From positions 1 through 39,733 of the forward strand of contig JAUSLL010000019.1 of NCBI GenBank assembly GCA_030649335.1: a DNA stretch of 39,733 bases, written 5' to 3'. The stretch comes from Parvibaculum sp. (lineage in GTDB: Bacteria > Pseudomonadota > Alphaproteobacteria > Parvibaculales > Parvibaculaceae). The notes beneath the pieces were generated by a model. The model ran no database searches. It was given only the letters and a program-made list of their open reading frames with translations, and was not told the DNA's origin. Shown here in pieces: positions 17,080 to 24,848 of the stretch (position 1 is the first letter of the stretch; every line of letters begins with the position of its first letter). Made by a program: the position numbers and the translations under genes.

Positions 17080-18588
17080 TCAGAACTGAAAATAAAGAAA
17101 TTCGCTGACACGCTGCAGGCTCAGCAACGATACAGCGGTGGCGACACCAAGTGCGATGGCTTGCGTAGGTGCAGGTCGCCACGCAAGAACTCGACGCCAG
17201 CGATCCGACGATATGGGTAATAGCAACGGATCGGCTTTGAGGTCACGCGACGAAAAATCAAAGGCCGGTCGTATCCGTGCGAGCCATTGTTGTGTGTTGG
17301 GTACGAACCAGAGAAGGCTTACCCACAGCACGAGCCAGCCGAGGTCGCGTAGCAGCGCCATGCTGGAGACTTCCGGTGTCCATGCGATGAGGCCACTGTA
17401 GATCGCAAGAGCCGCGTCTGTGCTTGGCGCGCGGAAAAATACCCAGGCGAGGGATACACAGAGAAGCGTGAAGGCCCGCGCAATACCGCGTGACCACCAT
17501 TTGTTGATGGGCGTTTTCCATACTGCGCGCCATCCGTGGTTCACGATGAGCATGGTCCCGTGCATTGCGCCCCAGAAGACAAAGGTCCATGCCGCGCCAT
17601 GCCACAGCCCGCCGATGGCCATGGTGAGAAACAGATTGAGATAGCGCCGCGCAACGCCTTTACGGTTACCGCCAAGTGAGAAATAGAGATAGTCACGCAG
17701 GAAACGCGACAACGTCATGTGCCAGCGACGCCAGAAGTCGATGATGCTGGTCGCCTGATAGGGTGAATGAAAATTGAGCGGTAGTTTGATACCGAAGATA
17801 CGCGATGCGCCAATGGCCATGTCGCAATAGCCGGAGAAATCGAAATAGAGCTGCAGCGTATAGGCGAACATGCCTTCCCACGCGCGCAAAAATGAGACCT
17901 CCTGCCCTGCCCCCGCTTGCGCAAAAACCGACGAGGCGAGTGGCGCAAAATTGTCAGCGAGTACGACTTTCTTGAATAGGCCTATAGAGAAGATCGTGAG
18001 GCCAATCACGAGGTTCATACGATCAAAGCGGAAGCTGCGTTCCTTCTTAGTTTGCGAGAAGATTTCATGGTGATGGACAATCGGCCCCGCGATGAGTTGC
18101 GGGAAGAACATCACGAAGAAGCAATATTCGAGAAAACTGTGCGGCTCGACATGGCCGCGGCCAGCATCAACGAGATAGGCAACTTTCTGGAAGGTGAAAA
18201 AGGAAATGGCGAGTGGCAACACAATGTGGTGCAGGTTCCAGTCTGTGCTTGCCAATGCATTGGTCGTGCTGATCAGGAAATCTGTGTATTTGAAATAGGC
18301 AAGCGCACCGAGATCGACGCAGACGCCGAAGGTGACGAGAACATTCTTCCAACCACCGCCGGGTTTCACGCGCTCGCTAAGGATCACGCGTGCGAGGAGA
18401 AAGTTGAAACAGGCGAGCCCGATCAGTAGCGGCAGGTAGGCAGGATTCCACCAGCCGTAAAAGAACAGTGAGGCCAGCACAAGAAAGCCGAGACTTGCCT
18501 CGCGGCCTAAATGAGCACGAACCAGAAAACAGATGAGGGCTGTCAGCGGAAGGAAGGCAAACAGAAAGATCGGAGAATTGAACAGCAT
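17080..18588 (-). CDS. MBOAT family O-acyltransferase (AlgI-like)
   Basis: This 502-residue polytopic membrane protein starts MLFNSPIFLFAFLPLTALIC, the common AlgI opening. The conserved MBOAT histidine is in IGGLWHGAAWTFVFWGAMHG at about 325-344, and FDFSGYCDMAIGASRIFGI and FWRRWHMTLSRFLRDY are family signatures. It should carry acyl groups across the inner membrane for the SGNH partner downstream. I chose ATG 18588 over a GTG four codons upstream. The thiolase terminator lies directly upstream, so the pair has its own promoter or depends on readthrough. No glycan polymerase is nearby to name the acceptor. Confidence 0.93.
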   Translation of the reverse strand: MLFNSPIFLFAFLPLTALICFLVRAHLGREASLGFLVLASLFFYGWWNPAYLPLLIGLACFNFLLARVILSERVKPGGGWKNVLVTFGVCVDLGALAYFKYTDFLISTTNALASTDWNLHHIVLPLAISFFTFQKVAYLVDAGRGHVEPHSFLEYCFFVMFFPQLIAGPIVHHHEIFSQTKKERSFRFDRMNLVIGLTIFSIGLFKKVVLADNFAPLASSVFAQAGAGQEVSFLRAWEGMFAYTLQLYFDFSGYCDMAIGASRIFGIKLPLNFHSPYQATSIIDFWRRWHMTLSRFLRDYLYFSLGGNRKGVARRYLNLFLTMAIGGLWHGAAWTFVFWGAMHGTMLIVNHGWRAVWKTPINKWWSRGIARAFTLLCVSLAWVFFRAPSTDAALAIYSGLIAWTPEVSSMALLRDLGWLVLWVSLLWFVPNTQQWLARIRPAFDFSSRDLKADPLLLPISSDRWRRVLAWRPAPTQAIALGVATAVSLLSLQRVSEFLYFQF

Positions 18589-18600
18589 GTGTGCGCTCAC

Positions 18601-18626
18601 AAAAAAGGCCGGGATTGCTCCCGGCC
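18601..18626 (-). terminator. Intrinsic terminator after the thiolase operon
   Basis: On the minus strand the sequence reads GGCCGGGA, loop GCAA, TCCCGGCC, then TTTTTT. The 8-bp GC-rich stem plus U-run is a textbook terminator, placed 45 bases after the thiolase stop and just before the MBOAT start. Confidence 0.9.
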
Positions 18627-18670
18627 CTTTAGATTTACCTGATTGTCAGCTGAATCGCCAATGGCCTTAC

Positions 18671-19873
18671 TTACGCCCCGTGGGCGCCGATGATTGTGAC
18701 GGAGCAGACATTCTGCGACGGTGAACCGCCCAGATTATGGGTGAGACCGATGCGCGGGTCTTTGAGCTGGCGTGCCCCTGCGCGTCCGAGGATCTGCAGG
18801 TACATTTCATAGGCCATACGCAGGCCGGACGCGCCGATGGGATGGCCGAAGCATTTGAGGCCACCGTCGATCTGGCACGGCACCTTGCCGTCGGCATCGT
18901 AGAACCCGTCCATCACGTCTTTGACGGCCTGACCTTCGGGTGAAATGAACAGATCTTCCATCGTCACAAGTTCGGTGATGGAGAAGCAATCATGCACTTC
19001 CATCATGCTGACTTCATCGCGCGGGTTCTGGATGCCGGCTTCGAGATAAGCTTTCTTTGCGGCGATACGCGCCGTGTGAAAATAGCTACCATCCCAAGAA
19101 TTATGCTGACTTTCGAGACCGTTGGAGACCGACAACTGCATGGCCTTCACAGTGACGATATTGTGCTTGCCCAGTGCCTTGGCGATTTCGGGTGTGGTGA
19201 CGATAGCCGCCGCCGCACCGTCCGACACGCCGCAGCAGTCGAACAGGCCAAGTGGTTCGGCAATCATCGGCGCATTCATCACTTGTTCTTCGGTGATGGC
19301 TTTTTGCAGATGGGCCTTAGGGTTCAGCGCGCCATTGGCGTGGCTCTTCACCGACACATGCGCGATGGCGCGTTTCAGGTCTTCCTTCGACACATTGTGC
19401 TTGGCGCGATAGGCCGACGCTAGCTGCGCGAAATTGCCGGGGGCCGAGCCTGACGGCGCCCATTGCGGGATGAGCGTACCTGCAGCACCGACCGGCAGAC
19501 CGCCGTAGCCTGTGTCTTTGAGTTTTTCGACGCCGAGCGCGAGCGCGATGTCAGCCGCACCCGAGGCGACCGCATAGACCGCGCCGCGTAAGGCTTCCGA
19601 GCCACCGGCGCAGAAGTTTTCAACGCGCGTAACGGCGATATTCGGCAGGCGCAGCGCCATCGATAGCGGCGTGCCGCCCTTGCCTGTGCCTGTTTCGTCA
19701 ATGTGGGTTGAGAACCAGGCCGCATCGATCTGCGTGGGTTCGATGCCTGCATCCTGCATGGCTTCGAGATAGGCCTCGACCATGAGTTCTTCAGGGCCGG
19801 CGTCCCAACGTTCGCCGAATTTCGAGCAGCCCATGCCGAGGATCGCAACTTTGTCTTTGATACCTGACGCCAT
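18671..19873 (-). CDS. SCPx/lipid-transfer-type thiolase (acetyl-CoA acetyltransferase family)
   Basis: This 400-residue thiolase-fold enzyme belongs to the SCPx/archaeal thiolase branch. The nucleophilic Cys88 is in VENFCAGGSEAL. MEVHDCFSITEL is at 291-302, GGLKCFGHPIGASG gives the catalytic His344, and THNLGGSPSQNVC forms the C-terminal active-site strand. It should make or cleave 3-ketoacyl-CoA. Unlike the steroid aldolase Ltp2, the acyl-accepting Cys is kept. The ATG at 19873 is preferred over one 6 bases upstream because GGGAG then sits 8 bases away. It follows the HMG-CoA-synthase-like/OB-fold gene by 39 bases on the same strand, an arrangement that recalls the archaeal thiolase-HMG-CoA synthase-DUF35 complex. 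A strong terminator closes the unit. Confidence 0.9.
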   Translation of the reverse strand: MASGIKDKVAILGMGCSKFGERWDAGPEELMVEAYLEAMQDAGIEPTQIDAAWFSTHIDETGTGKGGTPLSMALRLPNIAVTRVENFCAGGSEALRGAVYAVASGAADIALALGVEKLKDTGYGGLPVGAAGTLIPQWAPSGSAPGNFAQLASAYRAKHNVSKEDLKRAIAHVSVKSHANGALNPKAHLQKAITEEQVMNAPMIAEPLGLFDCCGVSDGAAAAIVTTPEIAKALGKHNIVTVKAMQLSVSNGLESQHNSWDGSYFHTARIAAKKAYLEAGIQNPRDEVSMMEVHDCFSITELVTMEDLFISPEGQAVKDVMDGFYDADGKVPCQIDGGLKCFGHPIGASGLRMAYEMYLQILGRAGARQLKDPRIGLTHNLGGSPSQNVCSVTIIGAHGA

Positions 19874-19912
19874 AATCATGTCTCCCTTTGGGGTAAGTCT
19901 TATCGGTCGGGC

Positions 19913-21421
19913 TTATTCAGCGGCCTGGCCTGTTTTGCTGGTTACATTTGCATTGGTAACGGGAACGGCCTTCCAGAAATATTTGCGGAAGCCGCGTTTC
20001 TCGTCGATGTCTTTGATGCGGAAGACGAGGCGCACTTCCATGCCGCTATCGACAGTGCCCTGCTCCACATCCGTGAAATCCATCATGATGCGCCCGCCTT
20101 CGTCGAACACGACCATGCCGTAATGGTTGGGCGGGCTCATGGAGAAGGATAGGAAGTCTGCCGACCACGACAGGATTTTTGCTTTACGGTCGGCGAATTT
20201 ATAAGGCTCCTGCGTGTCCACTGTGTGGTTGTTCGGATTGACCGAAATGCGCGAGCGCGGAAACTGCACGACGCCTGTTTCCGTGCAGCGACCGCCGACG
20301 AGGCCCATCAGCATGTCTTCATTGCGATAGAGCGTGGTGAGCGCGGTCTTTTTGTCCTGTTCGGCGCGCATGCCCTTTTCCCACTCAACGAGACCGTTGT
20401 AGGTGAGGAATTTCATGTAATTGGTTTCTGGCACACCTTGCGCGAGTGATCCAGCAATGCCGCGTTTGCCGGATTGTGATGCGATTTTGTCTGTTGCCTC
20501 AAAGACCATTGCGTCACAACCGCCGCCGAAATGCAGCACCATGATCTTGTCGCCCGGCTTGGCTTCTTTTTGCAGCGTATGCACGAGCATGACGAGAGAA
20601 TGGGCCGCGCCTGTTTCGCCGCAATTATCGGCAAGCGTGTCGCGGGCGGCGTCTGGCGCGATGCCGCTTGCCTTGGCGAGTTGCTGTACGAATTTGACGC
20701 CGAAGGTCGTCGGCAGCACGAAATGCTTGATGTCTCCTGCCACTGTGCCCGAGGCTTCGAGCGCGGCTTTGACGGCGCGGGGAATGATCTTTGTGTAGCC
20801 CTCGTCGCGGATCCAGCGTTCTTCCCAATTGTAGTCGAAGTCATCCGTGCCGCCACGGAAGTGATCGACAAAATCAATGGTGAGGCTTGTACCGCCGAGA
20901 TATGTCGCGATGACGTTCTCGCTCCCCACTGAGAGTGCCGCCGCGCCGTCACCAAAGTCGAGTTCCTGTGCGCTGGCCGCACGGGTCTTGCGGTGGTCGG
21001 AGGCGACGACGATGGCGTTTTTTGCTTCGCCCGCTTTCACGGTGGTCAACGCCTGCATGAGCGCCGAGGTGCCCGCGCGCTGGGTGGAGGCCACATCGAC
21101 CGCACGGACGTTCTCGCCGAGCGTAAGGGCTGCGGAAATGATGCCTGCGTTCAGGCGATCTTTGAACGGCATGGTGGTCGAGCCGAAGAACAGCGCGTCA
21201 ACATGGCTGCGGTCATCGTCCGCACCCAGAAGATCGCGCGCGGCCTCGACGGCCATGGTGACGGAATCTTCGTCCCAATTGGCCATGGACCTTTCGCCCT
21301 TGCCCTTGCCGAGAAAATTGGGGGCGACCCAGGCATTGGCCTGAGCGACGGATTTGCGCTGCAGACGAAGGCGCGGGATATAGCCGCCAAAGCCTGTCAG
21401 ACCGATTGACTGCTGAGCCAT
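19913..21421 (-). CDS. HMG-CoA-synthase-like protein fused to OB-fold (DUF35), catalytic residues replaced
   Basis: This 502-residue fusion has a thiolase-fold module (about 1-350) aligned by eye to archaeal HMG-CoA synthases: GFGGYIPRLRL at the start, DFGDGAAALSVG at 155-166, and LHFGGGCDAMVFE. A C-terminal OB-fold (about 370-490) contains HYGMVVFDEGGRIMMDF and DIDEKRGFRKYFWKAVPV. The nucleophilic Cys of FACKAGT is Gln114 here (STQRAGTSAL). The general-base Glu of GSES is Thr82 or Thr83 (GSTTMPF), and the His of VFHQPN appears lost (VLPTTFGVKF). The zinc ribbon is also broken: of its four cysteines only Cys379 stays (GGRCTETGVVQFPRSR). It is therefore unlikely to make HMG-CoA. Gln for Cys recalls decarboxylating KSQ domains, but the missing His argues for a structural or repurposed role. 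It has a GAGG ribosome site and precedes the thiolase. Confidence 0.88.
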   Translation of the reverse strand: MAQQSIGLTGFGGYIPRLRLQRKSVAQANAWVAPNFLGKGKGERSMANWDEDSVTMAVEAARDLLGADDDRSHVDALFFGSTTMPFKDRLNAGIISAALTLGENVRAVDVASTQRAGTSALMQALTTVKAGEAKNAIVVASDHRKTRAASAQELDFGDGAAALSVGSENVIATYLGGTSLTIDFVDHFRGGTDDFDYNWEERWIRDEGYTKIIPRAVKAALEASGTVAGDIKHFVLPTTFGVKFVQQLAKASGIAPDAARDTLADNCGETGAAHSLVMLVHTLQKEAKPGDKIMVLHFGGGCDAMVFEATDKIASQSGKRGIAGSLAQGVPETNYMKFLTYNGLVEWEKGMRAEQDKKTALTTLYRNEDMLMGLVGGRCTETGVVQFPRSRISVNPNNHTVDTQEPYKFADRKAKILSWSADFLSFSMSPPNHYGMVVFDEGGRIMMDFTDVEQGTVDSGMEVRLVFRIKDIDEKRGFRKYFWKAVPVTNANVTSKTGQAAE

Positions 21422-21578
21422 CGTTTCCTCTTCCTGTTAACCGCCCGCTTGTGCGGTCGTTATTGCCGGAGAGTTTACCGACGAAGCAGGTGATTGGACA
21501 ACAGGCGGCAACGCGCTATGCCGCTACGTCAAGGCGGATTTCGACAAGAAATATGGGGAGATAGCTGCGAATTGCGCC

Positions 21579-22874
21579 TTATCGCGCGACGACGATGCAG
21601 TCGATTTTATTCGCGGCGAAGCTAGCGCAGCTTGCCTTGGCAGCGTCTGCCGTCTCGAAGGAACCGGCCTGCAGGCGATAATATATGCCGCGCTCGCCGA
21701 GATCGGCCTGTTCGATCGTATGGGCGAGCGAGCCAACGAGCGGCGGGTTCTGGGAACTGATCTGCCGCCAGGCCTGGCTCGCAAGCTCCGGCGCGCGGAA
21801 TGCGCCGAGTTGCACTTTGTAGCGACCGGAGGCGGCGGGTCCGGCAATGGTCGCGGGTGCGTTCGAAGCTGATCGGACGGCCGGCGCTGGTGCAGTCTTG
21901 GTCACGACCGGTTCATTTCTGACAGCAGGCTCGATACTTGCCATTTTTTGGTTCGGCGCGGGCACCATATCGATGTCACGCAGCGAGCCGGTTTCAAGCT
22001 CGGCATTGCTTTGGGTCGCGGCAGCATAGCGGACGGTCTTTGTTTGCCAGCCGTTCTGATTGGATCTGCTGATGACCTCGCCGTGGCGCGGGGCAACGGA
22101 TGAGGTGGTGACAATCGAACCTGTCTCCAGATTGTCGTCGGACGCGGCGCTGGCGTAAATGTTGGCGGCGGGCAGCGCGGCGAGATCGCGGCGCATCCTT
22201 GCGGCGGCTGCATAGGTCGGGTCGATGGCGAGCACAGCGTCGAGATCGCTGGCTGCGGCGGCAATATTGCCAGTCTTTTCATGCGCGAGGGCACGGCCCA
22301 TCAGCGGCAGTTTGCGGTCCGGTCCGTCGATCTGGCTGATGGCGATTGAATAATCGCGGATCGCTGTCGGATAGTCCTGACGCGCGCGCTCCAGATTGGC
22401 GCGGTTGTGATAGGCGGCCGCATATTTCGGCGCGAATTCGATCGCGTGGGAATAGTCGAGTTCTGCACCGACTGTATCGCCTGATTGTGCTTTGGCGAGG
22501 GCACGGTTGTAATACGCGCGCGACTGCACATTGCGCGGCAAAGCGTCGATCTCGAGGGCCTTGCTGTAATCAGAAATGGCCAACCCACCGTAACCAAGCT
22601 TCTGTCGGGCGATCCCGCGATGATGATAGGCCAGCGCCAGTGCCTCGTTGTTCAGCATATTGCTGTCAATGGCACGGGTCAGCCGCTGGACGGCGGTGTC
22701 GTATTGATGCGTTTCAACTGCCACAGCACCAGCGCTGAGATCGGTCGCGGGCGTCGCCACGGGGAGTTCCGGCGTCGTCTGCCCGTTCATAACGGACGTC
22801 GCGGGCACAGGCATGAGCATCAGCACAGCGACAGCCGAGCCTTTGAGAATTTGCCTGAAGCGGTTGTCCGACAT
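21579..22874 (-). CDS. Exported TPR protein with C-terminal SPOR domain
   Basis: This 431-residue protein has a signal-like N-terminus (SAVAVLMLMPVPATSVMNG, about 13-31). Several tetratricopeptide repeats follow at about 60-245 (LAYHHRGIARQKLGYGGLAI, then AYYNRALAKAQSGDTVGAEL). A low-complexity Thr/Ala/Pro linker leads to a SPOR domain at about 355-431 (RYKVQLGAFRAPELASQAW, YYRLQAGSFETADAAKASC). SPOR domains bind denuded septal peptidoglycan, so it is probably periplasmic and related to cell division or the envelope. The start at 22874 has AAGGAGAG 6 bases upstream; an upstream in-frame start is less likely. It lies downstream of glmS on the same strand. The partner of the TPR part is unknown. 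Confidence 0.85.
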   Translation of the reverse strand: MSDNRFRQILKGSAVAVLMLMPVPATSVMNGQTTPELPVATPATDLSAGAVAVETHQYDTAVQRLTRAIDSNMLNNEALALAYHHRGIARQKLGYGGLAISDYSKALEIDALPRNVQSRAYYNRALAKAQSGDTVGAELDYSHAIEFAPKYAAAYHNRANLERARQDYPTAIRDYSIAISQIDGPDRKLPLMGRALAHEKTGNIAAAASDLDAVLAIDPTYAAAARMRRDLAALPAANIYASAASDDNLETGSIVTTSSVAPRHGEVISRSNQNGWQTKTVRYAAATQSNAELETGSLRDIDMVPAPNQKMASIEPAVRNEPVVTKTAPAPAVRSASNAPATIAGPAASGRYKVQLGAFRAPELASQAWRQISSQNPPLVGSLAHTIEQADLGERGIYYRLQAGSFETADAAKASCASFAANKIDCIVVAR

Positions 22875-23024
22875 CGAATCTCTCCTTAGCCCCCATAATA
22901 TCACGCGAGGCGCGGGCATCCGAGATTCCTAATAAACCTGTGATTTATTAATGGCTTAGCGAACCTACCCTGAGCGGCTTCGCAAGATTTTCTTAAGGAG
23001 ATTCGTTTGAGGGATGCAATCGGC

Positions 23025-24848
23025 CTATTCGACGGTCACGGATTTCGCCAAATTCCGCGGTTGATCGACGTCCGTGCCCTTGGAAACGGCGGCGTGATAG
23101 GCAAGGAGTTGGACAGGGATCGCATTCACAATTGGTGCAATAAACGGATCGACCGCAGGCACTTCGATGGTCGCCCAGGCGTCCATGCCGGCTCGCCGGA
23201 TGCCCTCCTTGTCGGAAATCAGCACGACCTTGCCACCGCGTGCGATCACCTCCTGCATGTTCGACACTGTTTTTTCAAACAGCACATCGACCGGCGCGAT
23301 GGTGATGACAGGCACGTTCTCGTCGATGAGCGCGATGGGTCCGTGTTTCAATTCACCCGCCGCATAGCCTTCGGCGTGGATGTATGAAATTTCCTTGAGC
23401 TTCAGCGCCCCTTCGAGCGCAATAGGAAAGAAGTGCCCGCGCCCGAGATAGAGCACATCGCGCACCTTGGCGATTTCAGCCGCCAGTGTGCGGATCGCGT
23501 CATCCTGCTGCAATGCATCGGCGACATGGCGTGGTGTTTCCATCAACACGCGGGTCAGACGGCGAAGTTCATCGTCAGACAAATGACCGCGTGCTTTTGC
23601 AGTTGCCAATGCCAGCGCCGCGAGGGCCGTCAACTGGCAGGTGAAGGCTTTGGTTGAGGCGACACCGATCTCGGGGCCTGCATAGGTCGGCATCACCACC
23701 TCGCTGTCGCGCGCGATGGAGCTTTCGGTGACGTTGACGACGGAGAGGATCGTCTGACCCTGCGATTTGCAATAGCGCAGTGCGGCCAGCGTGTCGGCCG
23801 TTTCGCCTGATTGCGAAATGAAAATGGCAAGGCCACCGGTGGGCATCGCGGCTTCGCGGTAACGGAACTCGGACGCGATATCGACTTCGACCGACACGCG
23901 CGCATAACGCTCGAACCAATATTTGGCGACATGACCGGCGTAAGAGGCTGTGCCGCAAGCGATGATTGTGATGCGCGGCACGGTGGCCAGATCAATCGGC
24001 AGATCGGGCAGGCGCAGCGTGTCGTCAATCGGGTTGATGTATTCGCTCAGCGTATGGCCGATGACTTCCGGTTGCTCGAAAATTTCCTTGGCCATGAAAT
24101 GACGGTAGTTGCCCTTATCCACCATGGCGCTGGTGACATCGGTGAGTTTGATCGGGCGTTCGGCGGGGTTGTTGTCGGCGTCGAAAAACACCGCACCGGC
24201 GCGGGTCACTTCCACGCGGTCGCCTTCGTCCATGAAGGCGATGCGATTGGTCATAGGCGCAAGCGCAAAGGCATCGGAACCCAGATACATCGCACCATCA
24301 CCATAGCCGACGGCCAGCGGGCAACCGCGACGTGCGCCGATGATGAGATCGTGTTCGCCTTTGAAAATAATGCCAAGTGCGAATGCACCTTCGAGTTCGC
24401 CCAGTGCAGATTTGGCAGCCTCGCGCGGCGACTGGCCCTTGTTCAGGTAATGCGTGACGAGATGGGCGATGACTTCGGAATCAGTCTCGGTTGAAAAATG
24501 TGCGCCCTCGCCCGTCAGCCGTTCGCGCAATTCGCGGAAGTTTTCGATGATGCCGTTGTGCACGATGGCGACGCGTTCCGTCGCGTGCGGGTGTGCGTTG
24601 TTTTCATTCGGTGCACCATGCGTTGCCCAGCGCGTGTGGCCAATGCCGATGGTGCCGTCGAGCGGCGCGGCGTCGAGCGCCTTTTCAAGATTGAAGAGTT
24701 TGCCTTCGGCGCGGCGTCGTAGAATGTCGCCGTTGATGAGCGTCGCAACACCGGCGGAATCATAGCCGCGATATTCAAGCCGCTTCAGCGCCTCCAGAAT
24801 GATAGGGGCTGCGGGCTTATCGCCAAGAACGCCAACGATGCCGCACAT
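23025..24848 (-). CDS. glmS: Glutamine-fructose-6-phosphate aminotransferase (isomerising) GlmS
   Basis: This 607-residue enzyme forms glucosamine-6-phosphate from fructose-6-phosphate and glutamine, the first step to UDP-GlcNAc. MCGIVGVLG places the N-terminal nucleophile Cys2 right after Met, with the GIGHTRWATHG glutaminase motif. Two SIS sugar-phosphate domains follow, and LAKSVTVE ends the protein with the catalytic lysine near 602. An in-frame upstream extension exists, but the Cys2 requirement fixes the start at 24848. It overlaps the glmU stop by one base (TAATG), so the two are translationally coupled. No glmS ribozyme is expected or seen. Confidence 0.98.
   Translation of the reverse strand: MCGIVGVLGDKPAAPIILEALKRLEYRGYDSAGVATLINGDILRRRAEGKLFNLEKALDAAPLDGTIGIGHTRWATHGAPNENNAHPHATERVAIVHNGIIENFRELRERLTGEGAHFSTETDSEVIAHLVTHYLNKGQSPREAAKSALGELEGAFALGIIFKGEHDLIIGARRGCPLAVGYGDGAMYLGSDAFALAPMTNRIAFMDEGDRVEVTRAGAVFFDADNNPAERPIKLTDVTSAMVDKGNYRHFMAKEIFEQPEVIGHTLSEYINPIDDTLRLPDLPIDLATVPRITIIACGTASYAGHVAKYWFERYARVSVEVDIASEFRYREAAMPTGGLAIFISQSGETADTLAALRYCKSQGQTILSVVNVTESSIARDSEVVMPTYAGPEIGVASTKAFTCQLTALAALALATAKARGHLSDDELRRLTRVLMETPRHVADALQQDDAIRTLAAEIAKVRDVLYLGRGHFFPIALEGALKLKEISYIHAEGYAAGELKHGPIALIDENVPVITIAPVDVLFEKTVSNMQEVIARGGKVVLISDKEGIRRAGMDAWATIEVPAVDPFIAPIVNAIPVQLLAYHAAVSKGTDVDQPRNLAKSVTVE

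Noticed and set aside
19913..21421. Calling the fusion a true HMG-CoA synthase of a mevalonate pathway
   Set aside because: The catalytic Cys, Glu and His positions are replaced, and no other mevalonate gene is present.
22875..23024. A glmS-type riboswitch/ribozyme or promoter near glmS
   Set aside because: This gap is downstream of glmS on its strand, shows no conserved core, and the class is from Gram-positive bacteria.
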